Positions 18,574-28,140 of a DNA stretch of 64,000 bases are shown here, piece after piece (the first letter of the stretch is position 1; every line of letters starts with the position of its first letter). The notes beneath the pieces were generated by a model. That model was not told the origin of the DNA, searched no databases, and was given only the letters and a program-made list of their open reading frames with translations. The DNA lies in assembly GCA_903844845.1 (NCBI GenBank), contig CAIMVG010000006.1, positions 87,942 to 151,941 on the forward strand. The letters are read 5' to 3'. This stretch comes from an uncultured Dehalococcoidia bacterium (GTDB taxonomy: Bacteria; Chloroflexota; Dehalococcoidia; Dehalococcoidales; UBA1222). Made by a program: the position numbers and the translations under genes.

Positions 18574-19456
18574 AATATTTTCCATCGTGATTGTTCTCGT
18601 TGTGGTCATCTCGGTGATCGTGATATGGTTCCAGTCATCCGTCCAGGACTTCATGGATACCAATACAACATGGAATGGAATCAAGGATTTCATGGTGACT
18701 TTCAACGCAAGTTCCATGGATTCGATGGCCGCGCTTGAAACCGTTCCTTCAAAAAGTACTCTGATCGTGATACCATCACTCAAATTCAGCGACGGCGATA
18801 CTCTCCGCCTGGAGCAGTTTGTACAGGGCGGCGGCACTCTGATTTTGATGGACGACTTTGGTTACGGAAACGCAATCCTTGAAAAACTGAATATAAGCGC
18901 GCGTTTCGCCCCGGGGATCCTCCTAGATCCGCTATTCTGTTATAAAAACCCGGAAATGCCCAAAATCGTTACTTTTTCGCCCGCTATCACGGCGGCGTCT
19001 GTCGAAGCTATTACTCTCAATCGCGCCACCAGCCTCGAAAACATCGGCAATGGGGAGGTTCTGGCATCTTCATCGGACACAAGCTTCATGGATTTGAACG
19101 GTAACGGGTCCCCAGATCAAAACGAACCGAAGGGGCCATTCGCAATGGCTGTTAAATACCCGATGAGCGCCGGAATTGTAGAAGTGGTCGCTGACCCCAG
19201 CGTCTTAATAAATACGATGCTGCCAATGGATGAAAACACTCAATTTATGGGATATCTCCTCGGGGCGGGGGCGGAAGAAAACGATGTTTACATCGATAAA
19301 TCGCACCTCCCCTCGTCTCCCCTTGATATAGCGAAAACCAAGCTGATTGCGGCCAGAAGAATCGTTTCAAACCCTTTCGCTCTTGTTGGAGCCCTAGCGC
19401 TAGTGTTTATATTCGTGTCGCTCAATGCGACCGGGGAGGACTATAAAATTGATTGA
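18560..19456 (+). CDS. DUF4350-like membrane protein
   Basis: A 298-residue protein with an N-terminal helix (~8-27), an extracytoplasmic alpha/beta domain and a C-terminal helix (~275-290). The stretch with EQFVQGGGTLILMDDFGYGN (~93-112) is the glutamine-amidotransferase-like core of DUF4350 proteins, and a Ca-type DLNGNGSPDQNE segment lies near residue 178. DUF4350 genes regularly neighbour DUF4129, MoxR and DUF58 genes. The ATG at 18560 overlaps the upstream gene by 14 bases; an in-frame TTG lies two codons earlier. The end overlaps the moxR start. Confidence 0.75.
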   Translation: MKLSRIFSIVIVLVVVISVIVIWFQSSVQDFMDTNTTWNGIKDFMVTFNASSMDSMAALETVPSKSTLIVIPSLKFSDGDTLRLEQFVQGGGTLILMDDFGYGNAILEKLNISARFAPGILLDPLFCYKNPEMPKIVTFSPAITAASVEAITLNRATSLENIGNGEVLASSSDTSFMDLNGNGSPDQNEPKGPFAMAVKYPMSAGIVEVVADPSVLINTMLPMDENTQFMGYLLGAGAEENDVYIDKSHLPSSPLDIAKTKLIAARRIVSNPFALVGALALVFIFVSLNATGEDYKID

Positions 19457-20393
19457 TATCAAAAAGGTAGCCGACCTACGACAAAAGATCATGATAGAAG
19501 TATCGAAGGTGATCGTCGGCAAAGAAGACGTCAAGCAGGCATTGATGATTGCACTCCTTGCCGGAGGCCATGTTCTGATCGAGGGTGTCCCCGGTACCGC
19601 CAAAACCCAGTTGGCCAAGACCTTCGCCAGAGCCATCGGCGGGACTTTTAAACGGATCCAATTCACGCCGGACATGTTACCGGCCGACGTAACCGGGTTC
19701 TATCTGTACTCTCCAACCGGCCCATCCAACTTTATTGAGGGTCCCATCTTTGCCAATGTTATCCTTGCGGACGAATTGAACCGAACGACACCAAGAACAC
19801 AATCAGCACTCCTTGAAGCCATGCAGGAACGCCAGGTCACGATAGAAAAACGCACGTATGCTTTGCAGTCTCCGTTCATGGTTATCGCGACACAGGTCAA
19901 CGCCGGAGGCGAGGGTACCTACCCTCTGACGGATGTCCAGGCGGACCGATTCATATTGCGTATCAACAGCCGTTATCCTTCGGTTGAAGAAGAAGTGCTG
20001 GTAATAAGCGGGATAGACCGCATCGAAGATACCAACACTGTCGAAGTAACGACTTCTCAAGAAATCATGCAGGCTCGCGAGATTGCGAAACAGGTGTACG
20101 TATCGCCGGAAATATCGAGATACATCGTCACGATTATCGACGCTCTGCGGGCCGACCCTGATGCCCTCTCCGGACCAAGCACCCGAGCCAGCATTTCCCT
20201 CTTTAAATGTTCCCGTGTATTGGCTCTTTTCGAAGGGCGTGATTACGTAATTCCCGACGATATCAAAAAGCTGGCTTTCCCAACCATAGAACACCGAATC
20301 AGGGTCAAACCGGAAGCTGAAATGGACGAAATCACACCCGCGATAATACTTCAACGCACGCTTGATAACGTGGCAGTTCCGAAACCGGGCTAG
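19449..20393 (+). CDS. MoxR-family AAA+ ATPase
   Basis: A 314-residue AAA+ chaperone of the MoxR family. Walker A is EGVPGTAKT (~residue 46), Walker B is VILADELNRTTPRTQSALLE with the family-typical Asn-Arg, sensor 1 lies in VIATQVN, and the C-terminal lid follows. The frame opens at an ATG at 19425, but TTG at 19449 has GGGGAGGA nine bases upstream and overlaps the preceding stop, so I prefer it. MoxR ATPases act with DUF58/VWA partners, and the DUF58 gene follows directly (stop TAG adjoining ATG). Confidence 0.9.
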   Translation: MIDIKKVADLRQKIMIEVSKVIVGKEDVKQALMIALLAGGHVLIEGVPGTAKTQLAKTFARAIGGTFKRIQFTPDMLPADVTGFYLYSPTGPSNFIEGPIFANVILADELNRTTPRTQSALLEAMQERQVTIEKRTYALQSPFMVIATQVNAGGEGTYPLTDVQADRFILRINSRYPSVEEEVLVISGIDRIEDTNTVEVTTSQEIMQAREIAKQVYVSPEISRYIVTIIDALRADPDALSGPSTRASISLFKCSRVLALFEGRDYVIPDDIKKLAFPTIEHRIRVKPEAEMDEITPAIILQRTLDNVAVPKPG

Positions 20394-21941
20394 ATGAAAC
20401 ATTACTCTTCTATTCTAAAAATATTCACTGCAGGAGCACTGTTGGGGGCTGTGTTGCTGTCTCCCCTATCGTTTTCATTCGTTCCTGCAATGCTCCTGAT
20501 ATGGTACCTGATAGAATGGCGCTGGCATTATTCGGCGTTTACCGCCATTTTAACTCAACTATTTACGTTTTTCGCAATAGGTGTGTTATACAGCTCTGTG
20601 GTTGGGACATGGGCCGGACTGGCTGTTTCGCTGCCTGTGTTACCAATCCTGGATAAGGAACTTCAAAATAATTCCAAAATAGTTACGTTTAAAGAAAGCA
20701 AGCAGGGGCGCGGATTTACGCATATATCGCTTGCCATTCTGACCCTCGTTTTATCGATTTTCGCGGTAGCGGCATTCGCCGGCAGCACCGTTCTCATTGC
20801 ATCCAACACGGCGGTGACTTTGTACCTGACCTTTATCATCGTATATTCCTGGCGGCACTTTCCAGCAGTACCTGTAAAATATAAGCAAACGTTTTTACGA
20901 AGCGTGGCGGGGAAATCTGAACGCCTTCAAATCTGCTTTGAATCGGCGAGTTCGTCAGGGGGGTCTCTTCGTTTGAGATCGCCTTTTGAATGGGTGCGCC
21001 TGTCGCCTTTGCCTATGTTTTTCCGCGATCACAAATGGATCATCAATATTTCTTTAACATCCCAACTGAGCGGTCCAGCGCTGTTGCCATTCGAGGGGTC
21101 TGCAGTCGATCGTTGGGGCATGATAAAGTGCAGATTCACTATTCAACCACTTTCCCTGCTGGTAATCCCCCGGGCCAGGTATGCAGATTGGCTTGCCCGA
21201 CAGTATCTTGCAGGGACCGGCACCGGTACCATTTCCGCGATATCCAATCTCAGAGGAGTGAAATCGTTGTTCGGCATGCGAAGCGGAGTGGAGTATTATG
21301 GCAGTCAGACGTACCAGGCCGGTGACAGTTTGAAAAATATCGACTGGAAACACTCGGTTAAATTCAATGAGCTTATTAGCAAAGAATTCGTTGAACCTCA
21401 TGGGAGACCCGCTATACTTCTGGCGAATGTCGTTGCACGGGATGCCAACGAGGCGGATAAACTTGCCAGCGACTTTATGATTGCCGCCATCTCGTTGGCC
21501 CACGAAGGTATTCCGACCTCCCTCGCTGCGTATGATGAGAAAAACGTCTTGTTAACTACACGGCCTCTAAAAGATACTCAACTTGTCGTGCAAGTGATGC
21601 AGCTTATAAGACTTATCCGGATTACCGGCAATCCGCAGAGGTATCTCAATCCACCTGATATGCGTCGGCTCAGATCCAACCTTACGCGGTTAAGAAAAAT
21701 TTCAAAAGGGCCTTCCGCGGTGCTGGCTGAGATACTTGGTATCGAATACGATGGACTGTGCAACAATGCCAAGTTCCATGTTTGCAGCCTCGCGCTGGCA
21801 GAGACGAAGTCCAAGACAAACGAACGTTGTACTGTAGTCTCGATTTCAGGTCGTAACCATGACGCAGAGGCGCTTGAATTTAACTCATATATTCTGGAAA
21901 AGTCGGGTGAGCCCATCGTGGAAATCAACAGAACCTCATAG
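20394..21941 (+). CDS. DUF58 domain membrane protein
   Basis: A 515-residue protein with four hydrophobic helices in two hairpins (~10-45, ~50-85, ~115-150) and a cytoplasmic part. The DUF58 signature is seen around GVEYYGSQTYQAGDSLKNID followed by WKHSVKFNELISKEF (~residues 300-335), which includes the family-typical YxxGDxxxxIDWK. A VWA-like fold is usual after this motif. The start adjoins the moxR stop, so MoxR-DUF58 form a translationally coupled pair. In this family the pair is thought to assemble or regulate membrane complexes; the target here is unknown. Confidence 0.85.
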   Translation: MKHYSSILKIFTAGALLGAVLLSPLSFSFVPAMLLIWYLIEWRWHYSAFTAILTQLFTFFAIGVLYSSVVGTWAGLAVSLPVLPILDKELQNNSKIVTFKESKQGRGFTHISLAILTLVLSIFAVAAFAGSTVLIASNTAVTLYLTFIIVYSWRHFPAVPVKYKQTFLRSVAGKSERLQICFESASSSGGSLRLRSPFEWVRLSPLPMFFRDHKWIINISLTSQLSGPALLPFEGSAVDRWGMIKCRFTIQPLSLLVIPRARYADWLARQYLAGTGTGTISAISNLRGVKSLFGMRSGVEYYGSQTYQAGDSLKNIDWKHSVKFNELISKEFVEPHGRPAILLANVVARDANEADKLASDFMIAAISLAHEGIPTSLAAYDEKNVLLTTRPLKDTQLVVQVMQLIRLIRITGNPQRYLNPPDMRRLRSNLTRLRKISKGPSAVLAEILGIEYDGLCNNAKFHVCSLALAETKSKTNERCTVVSISGRNHDAEALEFNSYILEKSGEPIVEINRTS

Positions 21942-22027
21942 CGGACTGACCGCTTTTACCCCCCACAGTATTATCCATGCCGAATTCTCTGCAATAACAA
22001 CGACAGGCGTTCCCCGTTTGAGACTGA

Positions 22028-22056
22028 TTGACATCTGCAGAGTCACCTTATAGAAT
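22028..22056 (+). promoter_or_regulatory. Sigma-70 promoter of the amino-sugar operon (leaderless)
   Basis: A perfect TTGACA (22028-22033), 17-bp spacer and TAGAAT (22051-22056) end seven bases before the ATG at 22064. Transcription should start at or next to the A of the ATG, giving an mRNA without a 5' leader. Confidence 0.78.
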
Positions 22057-22063
22057 TAGCCCC

Positions 22064-23347
22064 ATGCCGCTATTTGGCACTTCTGGCATCCGGGCACTGG
22101 CAAACACCTCACTTTTAGAAATTTCGCTTAAAGTAGGTTTAAGTCTGGGCCGGCGTTACCCCCGGGTGATTGTTGCATCAGACACCAGAACATCCAGCCC
22201 TTCAATAAAGTGCGCCCTGTTCGGCGGCTTGATGGCGGCGGGAGCGCTTCCCAGCGACGCAGGGATTTTGCCGACGCCGACTCTGGCGATAGCGGCGAAA
22301 CATTACGATTGCGCAGTAATGGTGACTGCTTCGCACAATCCTCCGCAGTACAACGGCTTGAAGATGTTGAACCCCGATGGTTCGCCATTTAATTTGGAGC
22401 AACAACTCCAGGTTGAGGATTGCATTGGGAGCACCTGTGTTCCGACAGTGTCCTGGGAATCCTTTCAACCTCTGGAATATAATCGGACGGCGGTTCAAGA
22501 CCATATAGCCCACATCCGCAAGAGATTTAAATCCAATTACCCACTGAGTGTGGTAGTTGATTGCGGAGGAGGCGCAGCTAGCCCGATCACACCCGAAATG
22601 CTTAAAACCCTGGGTTGCCGGGTCCGCGTGATAAACGGTACTCAGACCGGATTTTTCCCACGGCCCTCCGAGCCGACGGAGAACAACCTTGATGGTTTAA
22701 AACGCGCTGTTGTAGAATCCAATGCTGACCTAGGGCTCGCACATGACGGTGATGCCGACCGTGTCATGGCTGTGGACGATCGCGGCAGATTTGTCAGCGG
22801 GGATACGTTACTGTCCATTTTCGCCAGAGAAATCGGGGCCATGAAAATAATTACCACGATAGACACTTCGATGGCGGTAGACGACCTGGGTATCTCTGTG
22901 ATACGTACAGGAGTTGGGGACAACAACGTGTCAGAAGTACTTAAGACAGGAGGGGATTTTGGAGGAGAACCATCGGGAGCGTGGATATTTCCTGAGAGCT
23001 CTCTTTGCCCCGACGGCATTTACGCAGCAGCAATGCTCGTCGAAATCGTGAGCCATCGAAAACTGTCTGATTTTGTCGACGCATCCGCAAAATATCCAAT
23101 CCGGCGCGGGAGCGTAAAGCGCCGTATCAACCTCGACGGACTTGAAACTACCATGGCCGCAAAACTTGAACCGATTTCTATTCAACGAATCGATGGAGTT
23201 AAGTTCAATCTTAGAGACGGTTGGGTGTTGATTAGGCATTCGGGCACTGAGCCGATAACACGGTTTACCGTCGAAGCCAAAACAGCGCTTCGAATGGATG
23301 AGATCTTTAAACAGACCGAAATATTAATCTTGGAGTCGACTGGATAA
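22064..23347 (+). CDS. glmM: Phosphoglucosamine mutase-like alpha-D-phosphohexomutase
   Basis: A 427-residue phosphohexomutase expected to interconvert glucosamine-6-P and glucosamine-1-P. The start MPLFGTSGIRAL is the canonical N-terminus of this family and decides the start over an upstream TTG. The phosphoserine loop is TASHNPPQYNGLK (~residue 86), the Mg site is HDGDADRVMA (~230), the sugar loop is GGEPSGAW (~310) and the phosphate loop is IRHSGTEPITR near the C-terminus. It overlaps the next nucleotidyltransferase by one base and shares an operon with glmS, which supports glucosamine rather than mannose or glucose. Confidence 0.85.
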   Translation: MPLFGTSGIRALANTSLLEISLKVGLSLGRRYPRVIVASDTRTSSPSIKCALFGGLMAAGALPSDAGILPTPTLAIAAKHYDCAVMVTASHNPPQYNGLKMLNPDGSPFNLEQQLQVEDCIGSTCVPTVSWESFQPLEYNRTAVQDHIAHIRKRFKSNYPLSVVVDCGGGAASPITPEMLKTLGCRVRVINGTQTGFFPRPSEPTENNLDGLKRAVVESNADLGLAHDGDADRVMAVDDRGRFVSGDTLLSIFAREIGAMKIITTIDTSMAVDDLGISVIRTGVGDNNVSEVLKTGGDFGGEPSGAWIFPESSLCPDGIYAAAMLVEIVSHRKLSDFVDASAKYPIRRGSVKRRINLDGLETTMAAKLEPISIQRIDGVKFNLRDGWVLIRHSGTEPITRFTVEAKTALRMDEIFKQTEILILESTG

Positions 23348-24534
23348 TGAAAGCGGTTATTCTGGCTGCAGGTGAAGGGAACCGGATGCGCCCGTTAACC
23401 CACAGCCGTCCCAAAGTGATGCTGAGGATTGCAAACAAGCCCCTCATCGAACATCTTGTTATTGCGGGAAAAGCCTCAGGGATATCGGAGTTTGTCTTTA
23501 TCGTCGGGTATCGCGATGACCAGGTGCGAGAATATTTTGGTGATGGTACCAGGTGGGGTGTTGGGATTGAGTACCGGCTTCAACGCGATCCCCGCGGGAC
23601 CGCTGACGCGCTTGGAAAAGTAAAGGACCTTATAAAAGATACGTTCCTGGTTATGAACGGCGATGTCTTAACCAGCCGTGAGGATCTCGCCCTCCTGGTC
23701 AACGGCTCAGGAATGGCAATGGCAGGAAAAGAAATCGAAGATGTGGGGGGGTATGGAGTGGTGGAAGTCAGTGGCGGCAATGTCATTCGCATCCATGAAA
23801 AGTCGAAGTCTCCGCCCACCCGTTTTATTAACGCCGGTTTCTATCGGCTTACTCCAGCCATATTTGAAGCGATTTCCGCAACGCCGCTCTCTGTACGGGG
23901 TGAATTTGAATTGACTGATTCGCTTCAACAACTGATCGATCACGGTAACTCGATCAACTATCAACTACTGGATACCTGGCTGAGTATAACCTATCCATGG
24001 GACTTGTTGGATGCCAACAATATTTATATCCCCGTTGAATCCTCTTGCGAAGGCACGATAGAAAAAAACGTGTCAATCGAAGGCCCGTGCACGGTGGGCA
24101 AAGGCACCAGGATCCGCTCGGGATGTTATATCCAGGGGCCCGTAATAATTGGGAATGACTGCGATATCGGCCCGAACTGCTTCATACGCCCATCGACAGC
24201 CATCGAAGATGGATGCCACATCGGATCCTCGGTAGAAATAAAGAATTCCATCATCATGAAGGGCACGAAAATTCCTCACCAGAATTATGTGGGCGACAGC
24301 GTTATCGGCGAAAAATGCAACCTGGGAGCCGGGACAAAAATTGCTAACCTGAGGCTCGACAAAAAGGATGCAATCGAGCATTTTAGACGGAAAATGGGCG
24401 CTATCCTCGGCGATAATGTATCAACGGGTATAAACTCTTGTATAAATGTGGGTACTAAAATAGGTGATGATTCCATAGTAGGACCGGGCGCTGTCGCCCG
24501 CGGCGATATTGCGCCGAACAGTAGTATTTTTTAG
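23347..24534 (+). CDS. GlmU-like bifunctional sugar-1-P nucleotidyltransferase/acyltransferase
   Basis: A 395-residue protein. The N-terminal nucleotidyltransferase (~1-235) has the signature LAAGEGNRMRPLTHSRPKVM (~residues 6-25) and the metal-binding Asp in LVMNGD (~105). The C-terminal left-handed beta-helix (~245-395) is built of hexapeptide repeats (IEGPCTVGKGTRI, VIIGNDCDIG), as in acetyltransferases. The layout resembles archaeal bifunctional enzymes making UDP-GlcNAc from GlcN-1-P. Its start overlaps the glmM stop (TAATG). A paralogue follows directly. All expected catalytic signatures are intact in this copy, unlike its neighbour. Confidence 0.85.
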   Translation: MKAVILAAGEGNRMRPLTHSRPKVMLRIANKPLIEHLVIAGKASGISEFVFIVGYRDDQVREYFGDGTRWGVGIEYRLQRDPRGTADALGKVKDLIKDTFLVMNGDVLTSREDLALLVNGSGMAMAGKEIEDVGGYGVVEVSGGNVIRIHEKSKSPPTRFINAGFYRLTPAIFEAISATPLSVRGEFELTDSLQQLIDHGNSINYQLLDTWLSITYPWDLLDANNIYIPVESSCEGTIEKNVSIEGPCTVGKGTRIRSGCYIQGPVIIGNDCDIGPNCFIRPSTAIEDGCHIGSSVEIKNSIIMKGTKIPHQNYVGDSVIGEKCNLGAGTKIANLRLDKKDAIEHFRRKMGAILGDNVSTGINSCINVGTKIGDDSIVGPGAVARGDIAPNSSIF

Positions 24535-24542
24535 GAGGCCCA

Positions 24543-25742
24543 ATGCCTAAACGAGCGGTAATATTAGCAGCGGGTGGGGGCAGCAGGGGGAGACCTTTTA
24601 CCGCCACCAAACCCAAATCGATGATATTCATCGCGGGCAAACCTATGATTCAACACGTCATAGAAGCCCTGGAGGAAAACGGCATCCGGGATATTATCAT
24701 CGTGGTCGGTTATAGAAAAGAACGGCTATGCGATTTTATCGGGTCAGGGGGATCGATGGGGGTTTCCGTCAATTATGTTGTCCAACCAAGGCAGTTAGGT
24801 TCCGCCGATGCTCTGTCTTGCGCTAGCAAAAATCTTGATGACCCTTTTCTCGTCCTGCCCGGAAATAAATTTCTTCGCGCTGACACCCTGGCACCAATCC
24901 TCAACGCAACTTCCCCATCGGTCCTCGTAAAAACCGTTTCGGACCCGCCGCGTAGTTCAATCATCACAACAAAGAACAACAGGTTGGAAAGCGGCATTCC
25001 TCTGGAACGCAGGACCACGGCGACCTTCAGGGAAAAAGGGAACTTTACAGTCGATACAAGAGTGTATTCACTCGATAGGAATATTTTTCCGTTCCTTGAA
25101 GAAGCCTCGAGTATAATATCCGCTCTTGACTCAATGATGCAAAAAGGCCTTGGGGTTAATATCGTCGAAACCAGCGGGGAATGGTCCGATCTCATCTACC
25201 CCTGGGACGTTCTGCCCGTCAATGGTGCAGTTCTGAAACATCTCCAGCCAAGGACCGCAGGGAAAATAGGTTCCGATGTTTACCTTCAGGGCAATGTGAA
25301 CGTGGGTGACGGCACTGTTATCGCCCCGCATTGTGTTATTTCGGGCCCCGTCATTATCGGTCCTGGCTGTAAGATCGGGCCTCAAGTCTCACTCAAAGGC
25401 CCGCTTAGTATAGGGACTAATACTGTGATCGAAACATTTACCTATATTTCGAACAGCGTCATTGGAAGCGATGTCCAAATATCGCCCGGTGGAATAATCG
25501 AAGATTCGGTAATCGACGATGGTACTTACATCGGGGCCAGATTTACTTCGGTGTCCGGAGAAGCGGATATCCATGTAGGATCGGAGCACTATCAACAAAA
25601 AATAGGGTGTATGATCGGCGAAGGATGCCGGTTAGGATCCGGCATTATCGCTAAGCCTGGCTCGATTATAGGCAATTTTTGCAGAGCGGAAGATCTAAAA
25701 GTCATCTCCGGCGAAATTCCCGACAAGAGCATGGTGGTCTAG
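24543..25742 (+). CDS. GlmU-like paralogue with altered nucleotidyltransferase site
   Basis: A 399-residue paralogue of the preceding protein with the same two-domain layout. The N-terminal signature is present but changed (LAAGGGSRGRPFTATKPKSM), and the Mg-binding Gly-Asp is replaced by Gly-Asn in LVLPGNKF (~residue 104). The beta-helix part (~240-399) keeps hexapeptide repeats (VNVGDGTVIAPHCVISG, GPGCKIGPQVS). It may have lost nucleotidyl transfer and serve as the acetyltransferase or as a partner subunit of its neighbour. The ribosome site AGGAGG (24532-24537) precedes the start, and glmS follows two bases after the stop. Confidence 0.8.
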   Translation: MPKRAVILAAGGGSRGRPFTATKPKSMIFIAGKPMIQHVIEALEENGIRDIIIVVGYRKERLCDFIGSGGSMGVSVNYVVQPRQLGSADALSCASKNLDDPFLVLPGNKFLRADTLAPILNATSPSVLVKTVSDPPRSSIITTKNNRLESGIPLERRTTATFREKGNFTVDTRVYSLDRNIFPFLEEASSIISALDSMMQKGLGVNIVETSGEWSDLIYPWDVLPVNGAVLKHLQPRTAGKIGSDVYLQGNVNVGDGTVIAPHCVISGPVIIGPGCKIGPQVSLKGPLSIGTNTVIETFTYISNSVIGSDVQISPGGIIEDSVIDDGTYIGARFTSVSGEADIHVGSEHYQQKIGCMIGEGCRLGSGIIAKPGSIIGNFCRAEDLKVISGEIPDKSMVV

Positions 25743-25744
25743 CC

Positions 25745-27532
25745 ATGTGCGGGATCGTGGCTTATATCGGATTTCAACCGGCTGCCCCGATCATATACAA
25801 ATGTCTCGGGAAACTTGAATACCGGGGGTATGATTCGTGCGGGATAGCTATTTCAAACAGGGACAATATCACGGTTGAAAAAGACACGAAGAGGGTGGCC
25901 GCACTTCAATTCAATACACTCCCACTCGACGGAAAAATCGGCCTGGGGCATACGAGGTGGGCGACATGCGGTGAACCTTCGCGGGCAAACGCACATCCAC
26001 ATGTGGATTGTCTTCACAAAATAGCCGTAGTCCACAACGGGAATATCGAAAACTTCGAGGAGCTTCGCAAAGCCCTTGTTGGAGAAGGCCATATATTTAC
26101 TTCCGAAACCGACACGGAAGTCCTGCCCCATCTCATCGAGAAATACTACGAAGGCGAACTGGGGCAGGCAGTTACAAGAGCGATAAAAGATATACGGGGC
26201 TCATTTGCGATTGCCGTCATATGTGCCGGTGAGGAGAAAGTTGTACTGGCTAAACAAAAAAGCCCGCTGGTTATCGGGTTGATAGACAAAGAATACATAG
26301 CTGCTTCTGACATCGCTGCCCTTTTAGATTATACCGATCGAGTGATGTACCTCGAGGAAGGGGATGTTTGTAATATTACTACTGTCGGCATCGAGTTATA
26401 CCGGAACGGGGTTTTGACAGAACTGACAGAAGAACGGATTGCCTGGAAACCTGCAGACACCCGACTCGGAGGATTCAGCCACTACATGATGAAAGAGATC
26501 AATGAACAGCCAAGGGTCATAACGGAAACCCTGGCTGCCTTCGAAGGGGTGTCAGAAAAATTAATCGGTTTACTCGACCCGCCGGAAAATAGACGCACGT
26601 CTCTTTTAATGGTGGGCTGCGGAACTTCTTACCATTCGGCATTAGTCGGAAAATATATCTTTGAAGAATTGATTGGGCGCCCTGTTAATGTCGAACTGGC
26701 CTCGGAGTTAAATTACAGGGCGAATGTGATTGCAGACAAAGTTGCCCTTGCGATAAGCCAGTCGGGAGAAACTGCAGACACGTTGCAAGCCGTTCGCAGA
26801 ATCAAAGCTACGGGATGCAAAATGGTATGTATCACGAATGTAGAGGGTTCCCAGTTATCAAGACTGGCAGATCTTTCTATTTACACGAAGGCCGGTCCGG
26901 AAATAAGCGTGGCTTCCACAAAAACATTCATCGCTCAAGTCGCATTGCTGTATGCCATTTGCATCTCCCATGCGAATATCGATGAAATATTAAAAAAAGA
27001 TCTAGAGAGAGGCCTCGGTCAGATACCTATATTGATTCGCCAGTTTCTAAACGAGCAATCCAATATCGAGACGCTGGGAAGATATCTCGCTACATTCAAT
27101 AATGTGCTATTTGTCGCGAGAGGCATCAATTATCCTGTGGCACTCGAAGGCGCCCTGAAATTAAAAGAGACCTCATACATCCATGGCGAAGGTTATGCCG
27201 CAGGAGAACTGAAGCACGGACCATTCGCATTGCTAGATTCAAATACGCCAGCGATAGCTATCGTCGCCCATGACCGGACTTATGAGGCTATGCTCACCAA
27301 CATCCGTGAAATAAAAACCCGGAAAGCTCCGGTTATAGCTGTAGTAGAAGAAGGGGATAAAGAGGTGGCCGATCTTGTCGACATAGTTATAGAAGTCCCC
27401 CACACTGACCCGTTTTTTTCGCCGATGCTGAATGTGGTCGCACTACAACTACTTGCTTATTACACAGCACTGGAAAGGGGATGCCCGATTGATTTTCCGC
27501 GCAACCTCGCAAAAACGGTCACGGTGGAGTAA
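25745..27532 (+). CDS. glmS: Glutamine--fructose-6-phosphate aminotransferase (isomerizing)
   Basis: A 595-residue GlmS, the first step of amino-sugar synthesis (Fru-6-P plus Gln to GlcN-6-P). The start is fixed by the catalytic Cys in MCGIVAYIG, so the longer open frame upstream is not used. The glutaminase domain (~1-220) has LGHTRWATCGEPS and HNGNIEN. Two SIS domains follow, with MVGCGTSYHSA (~290), SQSGETADTL (~335) and ASTKTFIAQ (~390). The C-terminus PRNLAKTVTVE is the conserved end. It is the last gene of the operon and nearly abuts the convergent cinA-like gene (3 bp between stops). Confidence 0.95.
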   Translation: MCGIVAYIGFQPAAPIIYKCLGKLEYRGYDSCGIAISNRDNITVEKDTKRVAALQFNTLPLDGKIGLGHTRWATCGEPSRANAHPHVDCLHKIAVVHNGNIENFEELRKALVGEGHIFTSETDTEVLPHLIEKYYEGELGQAVTRAIKDIRGSFAIAVICAGEEKVVLAKQKSPLVIGLIDKEYIAASDIAALLDYTDRVMYLEEGDVCNITTVGIELYRNGVLTELTEERIAWKPADTRLGGFSHYMMKEINEQPRVITETLAAFEGVSEKLIGLLDPPENRRTSLLMVGCGTSYHSALVGKYIFEELIGRPVNVELASELNYRANVIADKVALAISQSGETADTLQAVRRIKATGCKMVCITNVEGSQLSRLADLSIYTKAGPEISVASTKTFIAQVALLYAICISHANIDEILKKDLERGLGQIPILIRQFLNEQSNIETLGRYLATFNNVLFVARGINYPVALEGALKLKETSYIHGEGYAAGELKHGPFALLDSNTPAIAIVAHDRTYEAMLTNIREIKTRKAPVIAVVEEGDKEVADLVDIVIEVPHTDPFFSPMLNVVALQLLAYYTALERGCPIDFPRNLAKTVTVE

Positions 27533-27535
27533 CGT

Positions 27536-28021
27536 TTAATCCAGACTGAGATTGATTAGATGGGATTTCAGCAATTCCAGGGCGGCATATGCTGCCTTTT
27601 CCTTGTTTTCCCCCCGATTACCATGAAAAATATGTTCATGACTGTAGGCTGTCAATCCCTCTGCGAGACCGATATAGAATAACCCGACCGGCTTTCCCGG
27701 TGTTGCTCCTCCGGGTCCGGCAATACCGGTATCCGAAATACAAATATCAACCGAAAACAGCCGACAACCGCCAAGGGCCATCTCTTCAGCCACCTGTGAA
27801 CTGACCGCCCCGAATTGCGAGAGTGTCTCAACTTTAACTCCAAGGACGTTAGTCTTAATCGAGTTGGCATATGCAGTGACCGAACCCTTATACACATCGG
27901 AACTCCCCGGTACGTTGGTGATCATGTGAGAGATCAAACCCCCGGTCGCGGATTCAGTTATACCGAGAGTTAACCCTCTCTTCCTGAGTAGTTGGACGAT
28001 GTTTTGTTGGATTTTCAACAT
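27536..28021 (-). CDS. CinA C-terminal domain protein (nicotinamide-nucleotide amidase, PncC type)
   Basis: A 161-residue stand-alone CinA C-terminal domain. Family motifs are TESATGGLIS (~residue 26), VTAYANSIKTNVLGV (~50), and the active-site stretch DTGIAGPGGATPGKPVG (~100). Such proteins deamidate NMN to NaMN in pyridine nucleotide recycling. I chose the ATG at 28021; the open frame reaches 28099 with an unlikely extension. The gene converges on glmS and diverges from the DUF167 gene. The N-terminal molybdopterin-binding domain of full-length CinA is absent. Confidence 0.87.
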   Translation of the reverse strand: MLKIQQNIVQLLRKRGLTLGITESATGGLISHMITNVPGSSDVYKGSVTAYANSIKTNVLGVKVETLSQFGAVSSQVAEEMALGGCRLFSVDICISDTGIAGPGGATPGKPVGLFYIGLAEGLTAYSHEHIFHGNRGENKEKAAYAALELLKSHLINLSLD

Positions 28022-28140
28022 AGAACCTGAAAATGGATATATTCTCTGTGGACTGCTACCCAAGCAACCGCTAAAATTATAGCTCAGCTCAAGACGCAAA
28101 TAAAGTTGGGGTCAAAAAAGAAGCATTGGGCACGACGAAC

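Noticed and set aside
19803..20402. 199-residue minus-strand frame opposite moxR
   Set aside because: Shadow of the MoxR coding frame, rich in His/Tyr/Arg as expected from antisense codons.
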